From: Clostridium sp. C8-1-8
Lineage (GTDB): Bacteria; Bacillota; Clostridia; Clostridiales; Clostridiaceae
Direction: 5' to 3'
Length of the DNA stretch: 64,000 bases
Assembly: GCF_009928445.1 (NCBI RefSeq)
Contig: NZ_JAABNO010000004.1
Coordinates: 1-64,000, forward strand
Part shown: positions 55,500-64,000 of the stretch, piece after piece
How positions within the stretch are numbered: the first letter of the stretch is position 1
Layout of the letters: every line of letters starts with the position of its first letter
Notes under the pieces: model-generated
Told to the model about the DNA's origin: nothing
The model's database searches: none
What the model saw: the letters and a program-made list of their open reading frames with translations, nothing else
Made by a program: the position numbers and the translations under genes

Positions 55500-56879
55500 A
55501 TGAGAAATATAAGAACACACTTATTTCTAATTATGATATTCACTGTTATTTTCTGTATAGGAGTAACTGGAATAATAATAAATATTTCTATTTCGTCACA
55601 TTTTAAAAGCTATATGGAAGAAAGTCAGAAGAAGAGAGAGGATAGAATTGTAGCTAGTTTTGAAAGCATATATTCAAAGGATAAAAAGTGGACAACAGTA
55701 TCAGGAATTGAGTTACAACATGAGGCTCATATGAGTAATTTTTGTATATCACTCCTAGATGATAAGAAGAATATGATATGGGGGATGGATCCTAAGCTTA
55801 TTACTGAGACCCTAGGTTTCGATAACATGGTAGTCAGTAGTCATAAAGGTGATTATGTAAGTAAGAATCTACCAATACGTTATAATGGCGTTGTGGTTGG
55901 ATATGTTAATATAGGGCAATTTTCAGATTTGTTGCTAACTCAGGATGATGTGGATTTTAGTAAGAAAATTAATGGAAGCATAGTTATTGCAATAACTATC
56001 TCTATTATTATAGGACTAGCTGTTAGTTTAGTAGTAGGAAGGCAATTCAGTCTCCCAGTTAGAAGAATTGCAGAAGTGTCTAAGAAAATAGCTAATGGAG
56101 ATCTAGAGGCAAGAGCATCCTATGAGACGAAAATAACAGAAATTAGAGAGTTGAAAGAAACTATAAATGACTTAGCTGACAAACTTAATTATCAAGATGA
56201 TCTTAGAAGAAGACTCATATCTGATGTTTCTCATGAAATAAGAACACCGTTAAACGTACTTCAAAATATAATAGAGGCTATGATAGATGGTATATATCCA
56301 ATTAATAATGAGACCTTAGAACTTATCAACAGTGAAGTTATAAGATTTGGTAAGTTGCTGAATAGCATGAAATCACTAACTTACATAGATGAAAAAAATA
56401 ATAATATAGATAGTAAACCGGTGAATTTAGATATTCTTATAAGAAATATATTGGAATACTACAAAGCCGAAATCGATTCTAAGTATTTGACTCTTAAATA
56501 TGATAGTAATCTTTCAGATGATGCTGTTGTATGGGGAGACGAGGATATGCTAAAGCAGGTATATATAAATTTAATATCTAATGCAATAAAATATAATAAA
56601 AATAAAGGTAAGCTGAAGGTATCCTTGCTTGAAACATCAGAAATTATTAGTTCCACTATAGAAGATACCGGAATAGGGATCAAGAAAAGTGATATACCTT
56701 TTATATTTGAAAGATTTTATAGAGGGGATAGGAGTAGAGAAGTTACTGCAGGTACAGGTGTTGGTTTAACTATTTCCAAAAAGATAGTAGATTTACATAA
56801 AGGAAAGATAAAAATAGAGAGTGAAGAGGGTAGGTTTACCAAAGTTATAATAGAGTTTGATAGAATTGCCAATATATAA
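55500..56879 (+). CDS. Membrane histidine kinase (TM-sensor-TM-HAMP-HisKA-HATPase)
   Basis: A 459-residue sensor kinase: TM1 about 8-30, an extracytoplasmic sensor of about 130 residues, TM2 about 160-180, HAMP about 181-232, H245 in SDVSHEIRTPLN, and an ATPase domain with NLISNAIKYN, IEDTGIGI and GTGVGLTISKKIVD. Partner of the OmpR regulator 5 bases upstream. The cell-wall peptidase gene after it is separated by about 190 bases with its own promoter-like region, so a wall-related role is only a suggestion. Confidence 0.93.
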   Translation: MRNIRTHLFLIMIFTVIFCIGVTGIIINISISSHFKSYMEESQKKREDRIVASFESIYSKDKKWTTVSGIELQHEAHMSNFCISLLDDKKNMIWGMDPKLITETLGFDNMVVSSHKGDYVSKNLPIRYNGVVVGYVNIGQFSDLLLTQDDVDFSKKINGSIVIAITISIIIGLAVSLVVGRQFSLPVRRIAEVSKKIANGDLEARASYETKITEIRELKETINDLADKLNYQDDLRRRLISDVSHEIRTPLNVLQNIIEAMIDGIYPINNETLELINSEVIRFGKLLNSMKSLTYIDEKNNNIDSKPVNLDILIRNILEYYKAEIDSKYLTLKYDSNLSDDAVVWGDEDMLKQVYINLISNAIKYNKNKGKLKVSLLETSEIISSTIEDTGIGIKKSDIPFIFERFYRGDRSREVTAGTGVGLTISKKIVDLHKGKIKIESEEGRFTKVIIEFDRIANI

Positions 56880-57072
56880 TTAAAGTAATTTTAATGCAAT
56901 AATATGGTTTTAGTATAGAACAACGTTCAATTATTTTACAATATAAGCTATAAAAAGCAAAACTTATATGAAATTTGTAAAATTAATTTAAACAACGGCA
57001 TAAAAATTAAAAAATAACGATATTATGATGAAATTTGTAGTATAATTAAAGATAGAATAATAACTGGAGGTA

Positions 57073-58371
57073 ATGACAGATAAGATGAAAAAGAAGATTT
57101 TATCTTTAGTACTTTGTTGCGTTCTTATATCTGGCTTAAATTCGGTACAAGCCTTTGCTGCATCATCGGATACATTGCAAAATCAAATCGACGCTAACAA
57201 AGACAAAATTGATGATTTGCAAAATCAAAAAAATCAGATACAAAATACCAAAAATCAAGAGAATGATAAATTGAAATCAATTCAAGATCAATTAGACAAA
57301 AAGAGCTTAGAGCTTCAACAATCTCAAGGTAAGGTTGATGAATATCAAGGACATATTAATACTCTTCAGGGAAAGATTAATTTGGTCCAATCTGACATAA
57401 ATAAGATTTCGAAAGATATTGAAAGTGTTGAAAAGGATATAGAGAAGAAAGAGCAAGAAGAGGCAGAAAAAAGAGATTTGCTTGGAATGAGACTCAGAGC
57501 TGCATATAAGACAAATATAGGAGAACAAATTCTCGGCGTAATATTAGGGAGTGATAACTTAACTGATTTTATGCAAAAAATGACTGTAATAACTACAATA
57601 ATGCAAAAAGATAATGAATTAATTGCAGAAGTAAAAAAAGTTCAAGAGGATTTAAAGAGTAAGCAAAAGGATTTAGCTAGTAAAAAGTCAGAACTAGATA
57701 AGCAGAAGAGTGATGTGGTAGCTCAGCAATCACAACTTAAATCAGCTCAGCAGTCTCTAATGCAACAAAGAGATGATAATAAGCATAAGTATGATGAGCT
57801 TTCATCATTAAGAAATCAACAGAATAATATCATAAGTTCTTTAAGTGACAGTGAAAAGAAGATTGCGGCAAAAGTGGATGATTTAGAAGAAGATAATGAA
57901 GCACTTCAAAAGCAATTAGACTCAATGTTCAATAGCATAAATAATGAAAAGGCAGATGATGGAGCTACTTCTAATGGACAAGCATTTATTAGACCAGCTG
58001 TTGGGCCAATTACAGATGATTTTGGACCAAGAATACATCCGATTAAACATACGTTGAGTAACCATACTGGTGTTGATATAGGCGGGCCTAAAGGAGCTCC
58101 TATAAAGGCGTCCAAAAGTGGAACGGTTGTTAGGGTTCAATGGGATACTGTATATGGAAATATGGTGGTTATAGATCATGGAAATGGATATCAGACAATG
58201 TATGGACATATGAAGACAGTAGATGTTCAAGTAGGACAGAAGGTAAATCAAGGGCAAACTATAGCGTATATAGACAGCCAGGGAATATATAGTACTGGTC
58301 CTCATCTTCACTTTGAAATAAGGGTAAATGGGCAACCTCAGAATCCGCATAATTACGTTTCTGGATTATAA
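57073..58371 (+). CDS. Secreted coiled-coil M23 peptidoglycan peptidase
   Basis: A 432-residue protein of the EnvC/PcsB-like design. A signal peptide (about 5-30, ILSLVLCCVLISGLNSVQAFAA) precedes long coiled coil (about 33-285, rich in Q/K/D heptads). A C-terminal LytM/M23 domain holds zinc ligands H331 and D335 (HTGVDIGG) and H411-L-H413 (GPHLHFEI); the latter histidines are the catalytic/ligand pair. All are intact, so it should cut peptidoglycan cross-links, probably under coiled-coil control during division or growth. GGAGG is only 2 bases before ATG 57073; ATG 57085 is an alternative start. Confidence 0.92.
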   Translation: MTDKMKKKILSLVLCCVLISGLNSVQAFAASSDTLQNQIDANKDKIDDLQNQKNQIQNTKNQENDKLKSIQDQLDKKSLELQQSQGKVDEYQGHINTLQGKINLVQSDINKISKDIESVEKDIEKKEQEEAEKRDLLGMRLRAAYKTNIGEQILGVILGSDNLTDFMQKMTVITTIMQKDNELIAEVKKVQEDLKSKQKDLASKKSELDKQKSDVVAQQSQLKSAQQSLMQQRDDNKHKYDELSSLRNQQNNIISSLSDSEKKIAAKVDDLEEDNEALQKQLDSMFNSINNEKADDGATSNGQAFIRPAVGPITDDFGPRIHPIKHTLSNHTGVDIGGPKGAPIKASKSGTVVRVQWDTVYGNMVVIDHGNGYQTMYGHMKTVDVQVGQKVNQGQTIAYIDSQGIYSTGPHLHFEIRVNGQPQNPHNYVSGL

Positions 58372-58391
58372 TAATAGAATAATTTTATTAT

Positions 58392-58430
58392 GAAGAAAAG
58401 GGCTATTAGGTTAGTTCTTTTTCTTTTTTT
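58392..58430 (+). terminator. Terminator after the M23 peptidase
   Basis: AAGAAAAGGG pairs (with G-T pairs) with TTCTTTTTCTT around a loop, and a T-run follows. Confidence 0.6.
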
Positions 58431-58520
58431 ATTGTCTATACCAGTAAAAAAATCCCTAGCTAAACCTACTAATATAAAGGTTTTAGAGTAGCTATTTAGG
58501 AGGAACAGTAAAAAAATATT

Positions 58521-58583
58521 CTACTACCAGAATTTCATCCCATGTGTTCAGAAAAAAGTAGATACGCAAAAAAAGTCACTTAA
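58521..58583. repeat. Dispersed repeat B, copy 2
   Basis: Resembles 10110-10160: CTACCAGAATTTC, CATG-G-TCAGAAAA and a terminal CGCAAAAA. Part of it (TTCAGAAAAAAGTAG) also occurs at about 49587, directly left of the palindromic element. Upstream of the Cys-rich peptide gene. Confidence 0.5.
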
Positions 58584-58711
58584 GAAACAAAAATATATTG
58601 ATATTGTGATAATTTTTATATTATGGTGGATAATTATATTATTAAAGATTATAATTATTTAGATAAATATTATATTTATATAATTCAAAGCTTTAGGCAT
58701 GAGGTGTATAT

Positions 58712-58900
58712 ATGATTCAAATACAGAAGAATTCATATCTTAAGGATACTCCTGACTATGAGGACTACAGTGAAAATGTTGCAACTCTTACTGAAGATGA
58801 AGCTAAAGGCTTAGGAATAAGTCTTGGTTGTTGTCAAAGCAGTGGAGGTTGTAGTGGTTGCAGTGGATGCTCCTCAAAGGGTGGTTGTTGTAATAAATAA
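58712..58900 (+). CDS. 62-residue peptide with Cys/Gly/Ser-rich tail (possible modified peptide precursor)
   Basis: The first 37 residues are acidic and leader-like (YLKDTPDYEDYSENVATLTE). The tail packs seven cysteines among Gly and Ser (LGCCQSSGGCSGC, then SGCSSKGGCC). GAGGTG precedes the ATG and a strong terminator follows, so it is a real monocistronic gene. A leader followed by a Cys/Ser-rich core is the layout of many RiPP precursors. A metal-binding tail or a spore/redox peptide is equally possible. No maturation enzyme (SagBCD, radical SAM, LanM) is in the window; the nearest neighbour is a convergent CPBP protease. Confidence 0.72.
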   Translation: MIQIQKNSYLKDTPDYEDYSENVATLTEDEAKGLGISLGCCQSSGGCSGCSGCSSKGGCCNK

Positions 58901-58905
58901 TATAT

Positions 58906-58946
58906 AAAAAGTGATCTAGTAGAAACAACTACTAGATCACTTTTTT
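58906..58946. terminator. Bidirectional terminator
   Basis: AAAAAGTGATCTAGTA / TACTAGATCACTTTTTT around GAAACAAC. Serves the peptide gene and the convergent CPBP gene. Confidence 0.92.
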
Positions 58947-59037
58947 ATTTATGCAAAACTACAAAGAAGTTATTAGTATTTCTATGATAACTACAATGTA
59001 ATAAAGATCTACTTTAATCTATCAAAGCTTATTTGCA

Positions 59038-59958
59038 TTATTCAGAAATTGATGAGTTATGTTTGCTTTTCTTAGATATGAGAAGCAGAAGTACAATTAT
59101 AGCAATAGCGCTTATAAGCGTATCGGCTAGTCCTCCTTCTGGACCAAACAACCCTCCATTGATAAGATTATTTGTTTTATATTGAACATATAGAAAGGAT
59201 CCGCCATAAGCATTAGTACCACTTACTAAAAAACCATAAACATTTCCCTCAGCGAAGTTCCATGCACTATGAAGAGCACAGCTTGCCCAAAGATTTTCAG
59301 TGTACAATGCCAAAAGAGCAGCTAATATCCCGAATAAAATTAGATTTATTATAGCCAATAAAGACACTCCAGGATTGAGCATGTGAAGCAATGCAAATAT
59401 TATTGAGGATACCAATACTCCAACTATAGTATTATATCTAGCAGATATTGCTTGTAGTGCAAAACCTCTAATTAAAATCTCTTCAGAAGCACCTTGTACT
59501 ATCCAGGAAATAACTACAATTATCAAGCTTAACAATCCATAACTAGAAACATCACCTTTTGATATATAAGCATTGTTAGTAATGCTAAGTATTATTGCTT
59601 CAATAGACATTAATAGTAATCCTATTAAAAATCCCTGAATATAGTTTGGGGCTGCATTCTTTTTATAGAATCCTAAGGATACAGGCTTCCTTTTCTCATA
59701 AAGATATACCCACAAAAAGCATAGGGCAATAGATATTGAGGTAGTAAGAAGCATCGAATAACTACTAGAAATAAAGTTCCTATATTGATTAAATGATAGA
59801 TTAAGGTAGTGAACCGCAAAGCCAATCGCTAGTCCACCTATTATTTGAGAAAGAAATGCAAAGACAAAGCATAGAATAAAAACTAATATGATTGGCGTAG
59901 ATTTTTTTCTTGAGTCTGACTTTCTTATTAAATTATTATTATTAAAATAATTAAGCAT
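59038..59958 (-). CDS. CPBP-family intramembrane metalloprotease (Abi/CaaX-type)
   Basis: A 306-residue protein with about eight hydrophobic segments. Motif 1 E159-E160-x-x-x-R164 (SEEILIRGF), motif 2 with H192 (FALLHMLNPG) and motif 3 LHSAWNFAEG are intact, so protease activity is expected. Bacterial members serve in bacteriocin immunity, in peptide maturation or as Rce1-like enzymes. It is convergent with the Cys-rich peptide gene, which makes a functional link possible but unproven. AAAGGAGG precedes the ATG. Confidence 0.9.
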   Translation of the reverse strand: MLNYFNNNNLIRKSDSRKKSTPIILVFILCFVFAFLSQIIGGLAIGFAVHYLNLSFNQYRNFISSSYSMLLTTSISIALCFLWVYLYEKRKPVSLGFYKKNAAPNYIQGFLIGLLLMSIEAIILSITNNAYISKGDVSSYGLLSLIIVVISWIVQGASEEILIRGFALQAISARYNTIVGVLVSSIIFALLHMLNPGVSLLAIINLILFGILAALLALYTENLWASCALHSAWNFAEGNVYGFLVSGTNAYGGSFLYVQYKTNNLINGGLFGPEGGLADTLISAIAIIVLLLLISKKSKHNSSISE

Positions 59959-60172
59959 TATAGCCTCCTTTATTATTTATAGTAATTTTGTACTAAGAAC
60001 TAATATGAAGTGATTTATATATTCATTATAATTCTATTTAATATAATATAAGAATATACAGTTGCCTATAACAAATTTTAAATAAGGCACCGTTAAACTA
60101 ACTGTTGAAACTAATTGCTTTGCAACTTGATGCTTATATAAGCCAACCTCTTAGATATAGGCTAAAATAAAA

Positions 60173-60220
60173 AAATGTACTACTTCGTCCCAAATATCTA
60201 TTAGGATTAGTAGTACATTT
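60173..60220 (-). terminator. Terminator of the MBL-fold hydrolase gene
   Basis: AAATGTACTACT / AGTAGTACATTT with a 24-base loop; on the minus strand a run of seven Ts follows. Confidence 0.85.
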
Positions 60221-60239
60221 AAAAAGCATTTCTATTAAG

Positions 60240-61061
60240 CTAATCTTCGTTTTTTACTAATTCAATTATTTCTAAATCTGTTGGTACAATTAAATTGTCA
60301 CTGAAAAAATATCTTCCTTCAGCACAGTAGTACTCAGGTTTACAATGATAATTTTTGTCTTCCGTATGAATTAAAATAAGATTCTTAATATTTAAATTTC
60401 TTCCGTTTTCACAGGCTTCTTTTACTGTAGTATGATGTTTTTCATAAGGGTTAAATAGGTGTTTTTCTTCAAATAAACAAAATGCCTCATGCATCATATA
60501 GTCAGAGTCAATACAATGCTCTTTAAGACATGCTTTATATGGTTCATCTCCTATGAAGGTGAAGGTTATACCTTCGCTGTCTTTAAGTTTAAAACCATAT
60601 TGAAGACGTTTGGCACTATTTATATCAAAAAAAGTAATATTGAAGTCTATAATATTCTTTTCTTCATTATCTTTTACAGGTATGAATAATATTCTGTCGT
60701 CAAAGAACTTGGTAAATTTACTTTCTAGCATTAGAAGACAAATTTGTTTAGCAACTGATAGAACATCTGGATGACCGAAAAAGTTCAGGTTTCCAGAATA
60801 TTTATCTGTATTTATGGCTTGAGCAACAGCTCTAACAATCCAAGTTATCCCAGCTATATGATCATTATGTGTGTGTGATAAAAATATATTATGTATTTTT
60901 GAAATAGGGATATTAAGCTTTTCTAAATTGGTAAGTAAGGTGTTTCCACCTCCAGTATCAACTAGTAAGTGCTCCCCTGCCAAATTAGAAATTGTAAAAC
61001 ACGTATTGTAGCACTTGGTTACCATAGCACTACCAGTGCCTAAAATGTGCAATTTCGTCAT
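60240..61061 (-). CDS. MBL-fold metallo-hydrolase (RNase Z-like)
   Basis: A 273-residue protein with the zinc motif HTHNDH (H63, H65, D67, H68), an opening LHILGTGSAMV typical of RNase Z-like members, FIGDEP as the bridging aspartate region and a late HTED histidine. An intact binuclear site is likely. The substrate is unknown; it lacks the clear exosite of tRNA 3'-processing RNase Z. ATG 61061 is chosen because GGAGGT lies just upstream; the longer reading would begin at TTG inside that ribosome site. Monocistronic. Confidence 0.85.
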   Translation of the reverse strand: MTKLHILGTGSAMVTKCYNTCFTISNLAGEHLLVDTGGGNTLLTNLEKLNIPISKIHNIFLSHTHNDHIAGITWIVRAVAQAINTDKYSGNLNFFGHPDVLSVAKQICLLMLESKFTKFFDDRILFIPVKDNEEKNIIDFNITFFDINSAKRLQYGFKLKDSEGITFTFIGDEPYKACLKEHCIDSDYMMHEAFCLFEEKHLFNPYEKHHTTVKEACENGRNLNIKNLILIHTEDKNYHCKPEYYCAEGRYFFSDNLIVPTDLEIIELVKNED

Positions 61062-61292
61062 GGTGACCTCCAATCATAATTAGGTAAGTTATAGTCTATT
61101 ATACATTAAGATATGAATTTTTACAAAAATTATTATTAATTTTGCTGTCATTAAGGTATAATATATATGGTTCCTTAAAGACTTACAATAAAGATAAAGG
61201 AAATATGAATTATCAATTATCAATTATATTAATATAATGCCTTTTTATAATAATAAAATAAAAAAGACTAAATCAACTAGGAGGTAATAATA

Positions 61293-62129
61293 TTGGGAAA
61301 ACCTAGTATATTCAGTAAGGAATATCAAAAAAGGATGAAAAGAAGAAAGAGGATAGTATCAACTTTAATTGTATTATTAATTGTGGCAGTTGCAGCAGTT
61401 TTAGTATCTACTAAAATGAACTTTAGTACTAATATAAAAAACAAGGTTGTAGCTATCTTTGCTAATAAGAGCAGTAAGGATAAAGTTCAGAAGGATAAGG
61501 AAACAGCATCTCAATTAAAAAATGATAAAGAAAAAGATAATAGTAAACAATCCGATGCTCTTGCCAAAGATGATAAAAAACAAGATGACAGTAAAGACGA
61601 TAAGTATATAGAAGTTACACTTTCTAGTGGGGCTGTATCAAAGGCTTTTTATGATGAGGTTTCAGGTACAAAAAAGTTTAAGTTACTAGATCCTATAGAT
61701 AATGGAGTATCCTTTGATATAAGTCCATCTCAAACTTCTATTTTAATAAACGAAACAAATACACAGCAGATAAAAGTAGTAGATGGAAGTGGTCAGATAA
61801 AGGATGTTACAAAACCTAATTATACAACAAAGGATGGAAGAGCCTTCGCAAGAGAGACCATATTAAAACAGTATCAAGGGTATTTGTGGTCTGTAAATGC
61901 TAAGTTTATAGATGATAGTCATGTGGCATATGTGAGTCAACTTCCATGGTTTGGAGTTCCAGATCTTTATTCTTATATATGGGTAGTAGATATAAATACT
62001 GGAGAACACAAAGCTGTAATGACTACAAAATCAAAGAATTTAACGATAACTAGTCTAGCAGCTGATGGTTTACACGTAAAAGCTGATGATGGTGATAAGG
62101 TTATTCCTATTCAGCAGCTTATAGGGTAA
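61293..62129 (+). CDS. Membrane-anchored extracytoplasmic protein of unknown function
   Basis: A 278-residue protein. Residues 1-20 are basic (KRMKRRKR); about 21-40 form a single membrane segment (VSTLIVLLIVAVAAVLV). A Lys/Asp-rich linker (about 60-105) leads to an extracytoplasmic domain with a beta-rich look (FDISPSQTSILINETNTQ, SYIWVVDINTGEHKAV), like a propeller-type or PepSY-like sensor piece. The start is TTG, set by AGGAGGT 7 bases upstream. It is 5 bases before the next gene, so the two are co-transcribed. No family recognised. Confidence 0.78.
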   Translation: MGKPSIFSKEYQKRMKRRKRIVSTLIVLLIVAVAAVLVSTKMNFSTNIKNKVVAIFANKSSKDKVQKDKETASQLKNDKEKDNSKQSDALAKDDKKQDDSKDDKYIEVTLSSGAVSKAFYDEVSGTKKFKLLDPIDNGVSFDISPSQTSILINETNTQQIKVVDGSGQIKDVTKPNYTTKDGRAFARETILKQYQGYLWSVNAKFIDDSHVAYVSQLPWFGVPDLYSYIWVVDINTGEHKAVMTTKSKNLTITSLAADGLHVKADDGDKVIPIQQLIG

Positions 62130-62134
62130 TTGTA

Positions 62135-62932
62135 ATGATGAAGATTGGTATGTCTTCTGCTTGTTTGTATCCAAATGTAAATGCAGAAGATAGCGTTAAA
62201 GTTATGAAAGATATGGGGTTTGCTCAAGGTGAGTTGTTTTTAAACACATTTTCCGAATATGAAGAAGAATTTGTACTTAAAATAAAAGAAAAATGTGTAG
62301 AGAATGATTTTTATGTTAATTCTGTTCATATATGCAGCAGTATGGTGGAACCTTTTTTATTTGATTCATATACTAGAAGGCGAAACGATATGATGAAGGT
62401 TTTCAAGAAGGTTTGCAAGGCTATAAGTCTATTAGGTGGTAACAAAATATATACTTTCCACGGAATGAGAAAAGTTGAGGCTTCGCAGCTAGATTATGAT
62501 TTGATAATAGACATGTACAATAGACTTACCTATAGTTCACAAGAAAATGGTGTTAAGCTAGCTCAAGAAAATGTATCCTGGTGTATGTCTTCAGATATAA
62601 GATATTTGGAAATGCTAAGAGAAAGAGTTAGATATCCTTTATACTATACTCTAGATTTAAAGCAAGGTTATAAAGCTAATGTGGAACCAGAACAATACAT
62701 TGATGTAATGGAAGATAGATTGTGTAATTTTCATATAAATGATAAAAGTCAGTATGAAAGTTGTATGCTGCCAGGTAAAGGCGATATAGATTACAATAAA
62801 ATTTTTAAAAGATTAATTGATATAAAATATAAAGGTATGGCAATAATTGAGGTATATAGTGATAATTACTCATCTTATAGTGAAATAAATGAAAGCAAAA
62901 ACTACTTGGATAAACTTATAAGAAGTTTATAA
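62135..62932 (+). CDS. Sugar phosphate isomerase/epimerase-like TIM-barrel protein
   Basis: A 265-residue protein of the xylose isomerase-like/AP endonuclease 2 superfamily. Likely metal residues are in LAQENVSWC, YTLDLKQ, FHINDKS and IIEVYSD, and the first strand begins MKIGMSSACLYPN. The reaction is unknown; members include sugar epimerases and isomerases. It starts 5 bases after its neighbour and has a weak ribosome site (TAGGGTAAT), consistent with translational coupling. Confidence 0.82.
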   Translation: MMKIGMSSACLYPNVNAEDSVKVMKDMGFAQGELFLNTFSEYEEEFVLKIKEKCVENDFYVNSVHICSSMVEPFLFDSYTRRRNDMMKVFKKVCKAISLLGGNKIYTFHGMRKVEASQLDYDLIIDMYNRLTYSSQENGVKLAQENVSWCMSSDIRYLEMLRERVRYPLYYTLDLKQGYKANVEPEQYIDVMEDRLCNFHINDKSQYESCMLPGKGDIDYNKIFKRLIDIKYKGMAIIEVYSDNYSSYSEINESKNYLDKLIRSL

Positions 62933-62986
62933 AAATAACCATTGTAGAAGTTAATGGGTCTTTTAGATAATTATATAAATAAATGT

Positions 62987-63016
62987 TTGTAAATAAAAGA
63001 AGTAATGTGTTATAAT
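62987..63016 (+). promoter_or_regulatory. Predicted sigma-A promoter of trigger factor
   Basis: TTGTAA at 62987 and TATAAT at 63011 are separated by 18 bases, giving a start about 40 bases before the ATG. Confidence 0.65.
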
Positions 63017-63063
63017 ATCTTAGTCTAAAGACGATTAGTACACTTTTTAGGAGGAATTTTATA

Positions 63064-64000
63064 ATGGACGTTAAAATGGAAAAAATAGAAGCAAATATAG
63101 TTAAATTTGAAGTTAAGGTTGAGGCTAAGAAATTCGATGAAGCTTTAAATAAAGCCTACAAAAAAAATATAAAAAAATTCAATGTTCCAGGATTTAGAAA
63201 AGGTAAGGCACCAATGAACATAGTAAAGCAATACTATGGGGTAGGAGCATTACTTGAAGATGCTATAAACATTGCTATAGATGAAACATATCCAGAAGTT
63301 TTAAGTACTAACAACATAAAACCAGTAGACTATCCTAAGATAGATGTTTTAGAAGTTGGAGAAGGTCAAGATTTAGTTTATACAGCAGAGGTTACTACTT
63401 ATCCAGAAGTAGAACTTGGAGAATACAAGGGCTTAGAAGTTAAGAAAGTTTCTTACGAAGTTTCAGAAGAAGAAGTTGAAAGACAATTAAAAGCAATGCA
63501 AGAAAAGAATGCTAGAATAGAAACAAAGACTGAAGGAACTGTTGAAAAAGGAAACATAGTAACAATAGATTTCAAAGGATTTGTAGATGGAATAGCTTTT
63601 GAAGGTGGAGAAGCAACTGATTACTCTCTTGAGATAGGTTCAGGTACATTTATAGATACATTTGAGGATCAATTAGTAGGTGCAACAATTGGAGAAAAGA
63701 AAGATGTAAATGTAACTTTCCCAGAAAACTATGGTAAAGAAGATTTAAATGGAAAGCCAGCAGTATTTGAAGTTACTGTTAAGGAAATAAAGGTTAAAGA
63801 ACTTCCAGCATTAGATGATGAATTTGCTAAAGAAGTGTCAGAATTCGATACTATAGAAGAAGTTAAAGCTGATATAAGAAAGAAGATAGCTGATTCTAAC
63901 GAAGATAGAGCTAAGAAGGAATTTGAAGAAGCTGTAGTAACTGCGGCTGTTGACAATGCAAAAGTAGAAGTACCAGCAATAATGGTAGACAGAGAAGTAG
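63064..64000 (+). CDS. tig: Trigger factor, N-terminal part (cut by window end)
   Basis: The frame is open from ATG 63064 to the last base, about 312 codons of an expected 430. The N-terminal ribosome-binding domain contains [11 protein letters not shown], the trigger-factor signature. The FKBP-type peptidyl-prolyl isomerase domain follows (about 155-245, [14 protein letters not shown] and [19 protein letters not shown]), and the helical chaperone arms begin ([17 protein letters not shown]). It folds nascent chains at the ribosome exit. AGGAGGAA precedes the ATG. In clostridia clpP, clpX and lon usually follow. Confidence 0.96.
   Translation, partial: MDVKMEKIEANIVKFEVKVEAKKFDEALNKAYKKNIKKFNVPGFRKGKAPMNIVKQYYGVGALLEDAINIAIDETYPEVLSTNNIKPVDYPKIDVLEVGEGQDLVYTAEVTTYPEVELGEYKGLEVKKVSYEVSEEEVERQLKAMQEKNARIETKTEGTVEKGNIVTIDFKGFVDGIAFEGGEATDYSLEIGSGTFIDTFEDQLVGATIGEKKDVNVTFPENYGKEDLNGKPAVFEVTVKEIKVKELPALDDEFAKEVSEFDTIEEVKADIRKKIADSNEDRAKKEFEEAVVTAAVDNAKVEVPAIMVDREV

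Noticed and set aside
57922..58350. Minus-strand open frame of 142 codons under the M23 domain
   Set aside because: The plus strand has intact M23 zinc motifs; the antisense frame has no start signal or family pattern.
60084..60130. Another left-arm copy of the palindromic repeat (AAGGCACCGTTAAACTAACT)
   Set aside because: Only short blocks match (AAGGC, GTTAAA, GATGCTT) with gaps; similarity is too weak to list as a copy.
61062..61073. TTG start four codons upstream for the MBL-fold gene
   Set aside because: The TTG codon is part of the GGAGGT ribosome site that serves ATG 61061.

Overview
The window is AT-rich, densely coded DNA from an anaerobic Gram-positive of the Clostridium type (Clostridium sensu stricto, with gene content reminiscent of solventogenic clostridia). 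Supporting signs are GGAGG ribosome binding sites, hairpin-plus-T-run terminators, ChW (clostridial hydrophobic W) repeats in a secreted protein, the Re-citrate synthase/aconitase/NAD-isocitrate dehydrogenase operon, AsrABC sulfite reductase and a siroheme-oriented tetrapyrrole cluster. No tRNA, rRNA, CRISPR array, prophage or intact transposase was seen. The species call is inference.

Layout. 0-4.3 kb: RNase H1-like protein, a 57-residue peptide, and two tandem HTH-TPR regulators. 4.6-8.7 kb: oxidative half of the TCA cycle (citrate to 2-oxoglutarate, glutamate supply). 8.8-10 kb: a Crp/Fnr regulator divergent from a 62-residue protein, with a palindrome between them. 10.2-15.4 kb: a giant secreted M14 peptidase with SH3-like, ChW and four tandem Ig-like repeats, preceded by a G9 tract. 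15.9-19.5 kb: hydrosulfide/formate-type channel plus asrABC. 19.8-27.3 kb: hemA, precorrin-2 dehydrogenase, hemC, cobA-hemD, hemB, hemL, cbiK. Together these run from glutamyl-tRNA to siroheme, the cofactor of AsrC next door; no genes for later haem steps are present here. 27.4-29.8 kb: a histidine kinase and a response regulator without a DNA-binding domain, minus strand. 30.1-32 kb: P1-family peptidase and ECF S component, minus strand.

32.6-37 kb: HD-domain protein, TVP38-type membrane protein, cysteine desulfurase and ThiI (tRNA 4-thiouridine). 37.3-42.5 kb: three successive GH13 glucosidases, two cytoplasmic and one lipoprotein, whose active sites suggest alpha-1,6 and alpha-1,4 division of labour. 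42.7-45.3 kb: GtrA protein, a guanine riboswitch controlling an NCS2 purine permease, and a small ACT-like protein. 45.5-49.5 kb: alpha/beta hydrolase, a decayed gene and an M16C peptidase. 49.6-49.9 kb: a long imperfect palindrome resembling a MITE, with solo arms elsewhere in the window. 50-53.2 kb: membrane MutS-like ATPase, diguanylate cyclase, unknown 113-residue protein. 53.6-56.9 kb: two membrane-anchored proteins with a degenerate Mrr-nuclease-like fold just upstream of an OmpR-type two-component system. 57-58.4 kb: secreted coiled-coil M23 peptidase. 58.7-60 kb: a Cys-rich peptide convergent with a CPBP membrane protease. 60.2-64 kb: MBL-fold hydrolase, membrane-anchored protein, sugar-isomerase-like protein and the start of trigger factor, cut by the window end.

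The best candidates for something undescribed are the Mrr-like membrane pair with its two-component neighbours, the Cys-rich peptide/CPBP pair, the multi-domain M14 surface protein behind a G9 tract, and the palindromic repeat family. All positions are read by eye from the sequence; family assignments rest on recognised motifs and no database search was run.
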